A stretch of 64,000 nt of DNA from Amblyornis subalaris (Eukaryota; Chordata; Aves; Passeriformes; Ptilonorhynchidae), in the NCBI GenBank assembly GCA_018881555.1, contig JACAXG010000014.1, forward strand, positions 1,304,586 through 1,368,585, given 5' to 3'. This document shows positions 61,016-64,000 of this stretch, in pieces; position 1 is the first letter of the stretch; each line of letters starts with the position of its first letter. A program made the translations under genes and the position numbers. The notes beneath the pieces were generated by a model. That model was not told the DNA's origin and made no database searches. It was given only the letters and a program-made list of their open reading frames with translations.

Positions 61016-61908
61016 TCATCCCTGGGTGTCCCTGTGCCCAGATCTCATCCCTGGGTGTCCCTGTGTNNNNNNNNNNNNNNNNNNNNNNNNNNNNNNNNNN
61101 NNNNNNNNNNNNNNNNNNNNNNNNNNNNNNNNNNNNNNNNNNNNNNNNNNNNNNNNNNNNNNNNNNNNNNNNNNNNNNNNNNNNNNNNNNNNNNNNNNNN
61201 NNNNNNNNNNNNNNNNNNNNNNNNNNNNNNNNNNNNNNNNNNNNNNNNNNNNNNNNNNNNNNNNNNNNNNNNNNNNNNNNNNNNNNNNNNNNNNNNNNNN
61301 NNNNNNNNNNNNNNNNNNNNNNNNNNNNNNNNNNNNNNNNNNNNNNNNNNNNNNNNNNNNNNNNNNNNNNNNNNNNNNNNNNNNNNNNNNNNNNNNNNNN
61401 NNNNNNNNNNNNNNNNNNNNNNNNNNNNNNNNNNNNNNNNNNNNNNNNNNNNNNNNNNNNNNNNNNNNNNNNNNNNNNNNNNNNNNNNNNNNNNNNNNNN
61501 NNNNNNNNNNNNNNNNNNNNNNNNNNNNNNNNNNNNNNNNNNNNNNNNNNNNNNNNNNNNNNNNNNNNNNNNNNNNNNNNNNNNNNNNNNNNNNNNNNNN
61601 NNNNNNNNNNNNNNNNNNNNNNNNNNNNNNNNNNNNNNNNNNNNNNNNNNNNNNNNNNNNNNNNNNNNNNNNNNNNNNNNNNNNNNNNNNNNNNNNNNNN
61701 NNNNNNNNNNNNNNNNNNNNNNNNNNNNNNNNNNNNNNNNNNNNNNNNNNNNNNNNNNNNNNNNNNNNNNNNNNNNNNNNNNNTCCAAACCCCATCCCTG
61801 GGTGTCCCTGTGTCCAAACCCCATCCCTGGGTGTCCCTGTGTCCAAACCCCATCCCTGGGTGTCCCTGTGTCCAAACCTCATCCCTGGGTGTCCGTGTGT
61901 GCAGGGAG
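61016..61908. repeat. 29-bp minisatellite, interrupted by the N block
   Basis: Unit of 29 bases with core CATCCCTGGGTGTCCCTGTG. Two units are seen left of the gap and four right of it, with the spacer varying between CCAGATCT and TCCAAACC. If the gap estimate is right, the array has about 30 units. The unit contains no stop codon in any of the six frames, which makes long false open frames across the gap. Confidence 0.93.
61067..61783. other. Assembly gap (717 N)
   Basis: 717 undefined bases. The same 29-bp repeat is found on both sides, so the gap is a collapsed or unsequenced part of the minisatellite. The size is not a round number, so it is probably an estimate from read pairs. Confidence 0.98.
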
Positions 61909-61984
61909 GGCTCAGGGCAGGGCCTGGGCTCTGCTCCGGGGGGCCCAGCAACGGCCCCAGAGCAACGGGCAGGAACTGAGCCCA

Positions 61985-62160
61985 GGGAGTTCCACCTGAA
62001 AAGGAGGAAGAACTTTAGTGTGAGCAGAGACCAGAGAGATGTGGAGTCTCCTCGCTGAGGATATTCCAGACCCATCTGGACACAATCCTGTGCCGTGTGC
62101 TCTGGGATGACCCTGGGACCAGATAACCCATTGCGGTCCCTTCCAGCTTTCCCCAGCCTG
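61985..62160 (+). mobile_element. CR1 3' part right of the minisatellite
   Basis: TCCACCTGAAAAGGAGGAAG, GATGTGGAGTCTCCTCGCTG, ATATTCCAGACCCATCTGGA, GACCCTGGGACCAGATAACC and GGTCCCTTCCAGCTTTCCCC follow the CR1 order. It appears to be the continuation of the piece at 60941-61015. Confidence 0.8.
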
Positions 62161-62169
62161 GGATCCTGG

Positions 62170-62700
62170 GATTGAACCGCGGGATGTTTGGGGCCGGAAG
62201 GGACTTCCGAGCCCCTGTCGGCTCCCGGCGGGTCCGGTCCCTCAGGCNGGCCGGGGCCGCAGCGCCGCCCGCCCGCCCGCAGGGGGCGCCCCGGCCCCGC
62301 CGCTGTGAGGCGATGGCGGCGGGCGGGAACGGCAGGGCAGGGCAGGGGAGGGGCGGCGGCCGGGCCGCGCTCCCGCTGCTCGCGGTCGTCCTGCTTGTCC
62401 CGGTCATCCCGCTCGTCCCNCTCATCCCGCNGCTCCCGGTGCTCCCCTCCCTCCCTCCCTCCCCGCCCGCAGGGTGTCCCGCGAGGCGAGCGCGCCGGAT
62501 CGCGGAGCCGCAGCCCTGCAGGTCGGTGCCGGCCCCGCTCGGGTCCGTGTCCCCCGCGCCGGGTGCCCGGGGCCGCTCCCGCTGCCATTCCCGGTTGGTG
62601 TTCCCGTGTCCTGCCTCCCTCGCTCCCGGGGCTACCCCGAGGACCCGCCGGCGCTGCCCGGCTCCGCAGGGAAAAGGGAACAGCCGCTGCTGCCCGGGAC
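62170..62700. promoter_or_regulatory. CpG-rich segment, candidate promoter
   Basis: The richest CpG stretch outside the genes (for example GCCGCAGCGCCGCCCGCCCG), following a CR1-like start near 62180. It contains imperfect TCRTCCCGC repeats at 62384-62440 and a run of CCCT. It could hold a non-coding first exon of VEPH1 (minus) or another transcript. No core promoter motif settles this. Confidence 0.3.
62384..62440. repeat. Imperfect tandem repeat of TCRTCCCGC-like units
   Basis: CCCGGTCATCCCGCTCGTCC and its neighbours form a 9-12 base imperfect repeat with two N bases, inside the CpG-rich segment. Confidence 0.7.
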
Positions 62701-62812
62701 CCCCATTCCCAGAGGGATGCGGATCTCGGGGATGGGATGCTCGCTGGGCTCTCCTGAAAGGCGCTTCCTTCTGTTTCGTTGTTTGGTTTATTATTGTTAA
62801 TAAGACCATAAA

Positions 62813-62925
62813 ATCATGGATCCCAGGATCATAGAACCTAGACTGGTTGGTGTTGGAAGGGACCTTAAAGTTCATCCCGTTCCAGCCCCGGCCATAGGCA
62901 AGGGACACCTTCCACTATTGCAGGT
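62813..62925 (-). mobile_element. CR1 fragment
   Basis: TCATGGATCCCAGGATCATA, TGGTTGGTGTTGGAAGGGAC, TTCATCCCGTTCCAGCCCCG and GGACACCTTCCACTATTGCA. Confidence 0.88.
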
Positions 62926-63723
62926 TAAAATAAACTGGGATTGTTCCCTGGGAACTGGGCTTGGTTTCCAGGTGAAATTTGGCCAGGCAGAATCCACAAT
63001 CAGGAGTGTGTGAAAATGCTCTCAGAGAATAGTTTAACCCAAAACCCAAAGATCAGGTTAATAATGGGACATATTTGCAGAAACCCTGGTTTACACCATA
63101 GCCCAGCTCCCCCTTTTCCTTGCCCAGCAGGAATTAAGTGGTGGATGCTGTACAACCGAACACCTTTTNGGGCTTTGAGCTGTTCTGAACTGCAGCTTAG
63201 AGAACCTGCAGATCCTCCAAACACACGAATCCGACATCCTCACGCACCCCTTCTGTGCCTGGTTATTGGACACCCAGCAGCAGCCGAGCACAGGGATGCT
63301 CACAGCAGCTGCAGAGGCAGAGAGGCTGTGGCAAGGCTCCCGAATTCCAGGGAAAACCTGCATTTCCTTGTCTGCACCGGGAGGCTGCTCCTAAGCAAGT
63401 GGATTTCACTCCTAAACCATTGTCTAGTTCTGTTTAGTCACTCCAGGGTAAGGTAATAAAATGAGAAAATGTGTCCAAACCAGAGTCTCCAGTTACTGAT
63501 TCCTTATCCCTAAATATCTTGGACCACAACAGTTTTATTTGTAGCTGGACAAACACTAAACNTTTGCAGAAAAGGATGATGCCAAGGATTCAAGTTAACG
63601 CCTTCACTGGAACTTTTCCAANTGGAAATAACCAGTATTTGAGCAGTAATCAAAGAATATGAGGTTACAGGCACAGAATTGTTATAGGAACATAAACCAC
63701 CTTTTAATATAATTTTATTATTT

Positions 63724-63778
63724 GAGGGTTGGAACTGGATGATCTTTAAGGTCCCTTCCAACCCAAACCACTCTATGC
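63724..63778 (+). mobile_element. Short CR1 3' end
   Basis: GAGGGTTGGAACTGGATGAT, CTTTAAGGTCCCTTCCAACC and CAAACCACTCTATGC: an intact 3' end only. Confidence 0.88.
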
Positions 63779-64000
63779 TTTTCTCATCATTGACAACTTC
63801 AATATTACAGGAAGGAAAGAAATGTCCTGGCAGTCTCCTTATCCTCTTTTCATGTGGAATTCCTGGGTTTGCTCTTCCTGGGACAGAATATTTTGCNGGG
63901 GATTGAAGAAAAATAGCAATTTTTGTAATACTAAAATTATAGTCTCAGGGAGTGGCAACACAAATATTTTGCTGGATAAATATTGAATAATAACAACCCA

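Larger units (their letters stand above)
47573..64000. other. Region upstream of VEPH1 coding sequence (first intron or 5' flank)
   Basis: 16.4 kb with no convincing protein-coding exon on either strand. It contains CR1 pieces near 47.7, 54.8, 56.2, 59.4, 60.3, 60.8-62.2, 62.8 and 63.7 kb and a broken minisatellite at 61.0-61.9 kb. CpG-richer segments lie at about 53.3-53.6, 57.0-57.6 and 62.2-62.7 kb. Long AT-rich unique stretches run at about 51.9-52.7, 55.0-56.1 and 58.1-60.0 kb. A non-coding first exon of VEPH1 may lie here or further right; it cannot be placed by sequence alone. Confidence 0.7.

Noticed and set aside
60981..62588. Very long open frames on both strands across 61-62.6 kb
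   Set aside because: Most of their length is the 717-base N block, read as unknown residues. The rest is the 29-bp repeat, which has no stop in any frame, and CR1 sequence.

Overview
The window is a piece of a bird nuclear genome. It holds more than 30 copies or pieces of CR1-type non-LTR retrotransposon, whose ends show the avian pattern AATGGTTTGGGTTGGAAGG or its reverse complement. All splice sites are GT-AG, and two vertebrate genes can be followed exon by exon. Many isolated N bases and one 717-base N block show it is a draft assembly. The species cannot be read from the sequence. I see no bacterial, phage, CRISPR or operon structure.

The main gene is VEPH1 (ventricular zone expressed PH domain protein 1, the vertebrate melted homologue). 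It lies on the minus strand from about 47.57 kb down past position 1. Twelve coding exons are present: 47299-47436, 46657-46872, 44648-44822, 30994-31160, 29689-29898, 25866-26083, 20740-20949, 19375-19778, 11354-11493, 9771-9905, 6199-6316 and 123-259. All phases agree. Together they give 2268 coding bases (756 codons), from the start codon to the first part of the C-terminal PH domain. The last coding exon(s), about 78 residues by comparison with the human protein of 833 residues as I recall it, lie to the left of the window. An N-terminal helical (armadillo-like) region is followed by an acidic, serine-rich linker, a conserved middle region and the PH domain.

PTX3 (long pentraxin 3) lies on the plus strand inside the 13.5 kb VEPH1 intron between the third and fourth coding exons. 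This is the nested, opposite-strand arrangement known from mammals. Its three exons (35399-35546, 36046-36567, 39781-40394) encode 427 residues: signal peptide, acidic N-terminus, long coiled coil and pentraxin domain. A 3' UTR with a polyadenylation signal at 41182 follows. Compared with human PTX3 as I recall it, this protein lacks the pentraxin-domain glycosylation sequon and the coiled-coil cysteine (Cys103), but carries two other candidate sequons.

From 47.6 to 64 kb the sequence is upstream of VEPH1 coding sequence: its 5' untranslated region, first intron or flank. It contains CR1 pieces, AT-rich stretches, a 29-bp minisatellite that has grown inside CR1-derived sequence and is broken by the N block (61.02-61.91 kb), and a CpG-rich segment at 62.17-62.70 kb that could be a promoter. 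I found no convincing tRNA, rRNA, small RNA gene or third protein-coding gene. I also found no sign of an undescribed system. The most useful leads are the PTX3 residue changes, the CR1 inverted pair around PTX3 exon 3, a possible extra VEPH1 exon at 24.5 kb, the tandem mini-hairpins behind PTX3 and the minisatellite.
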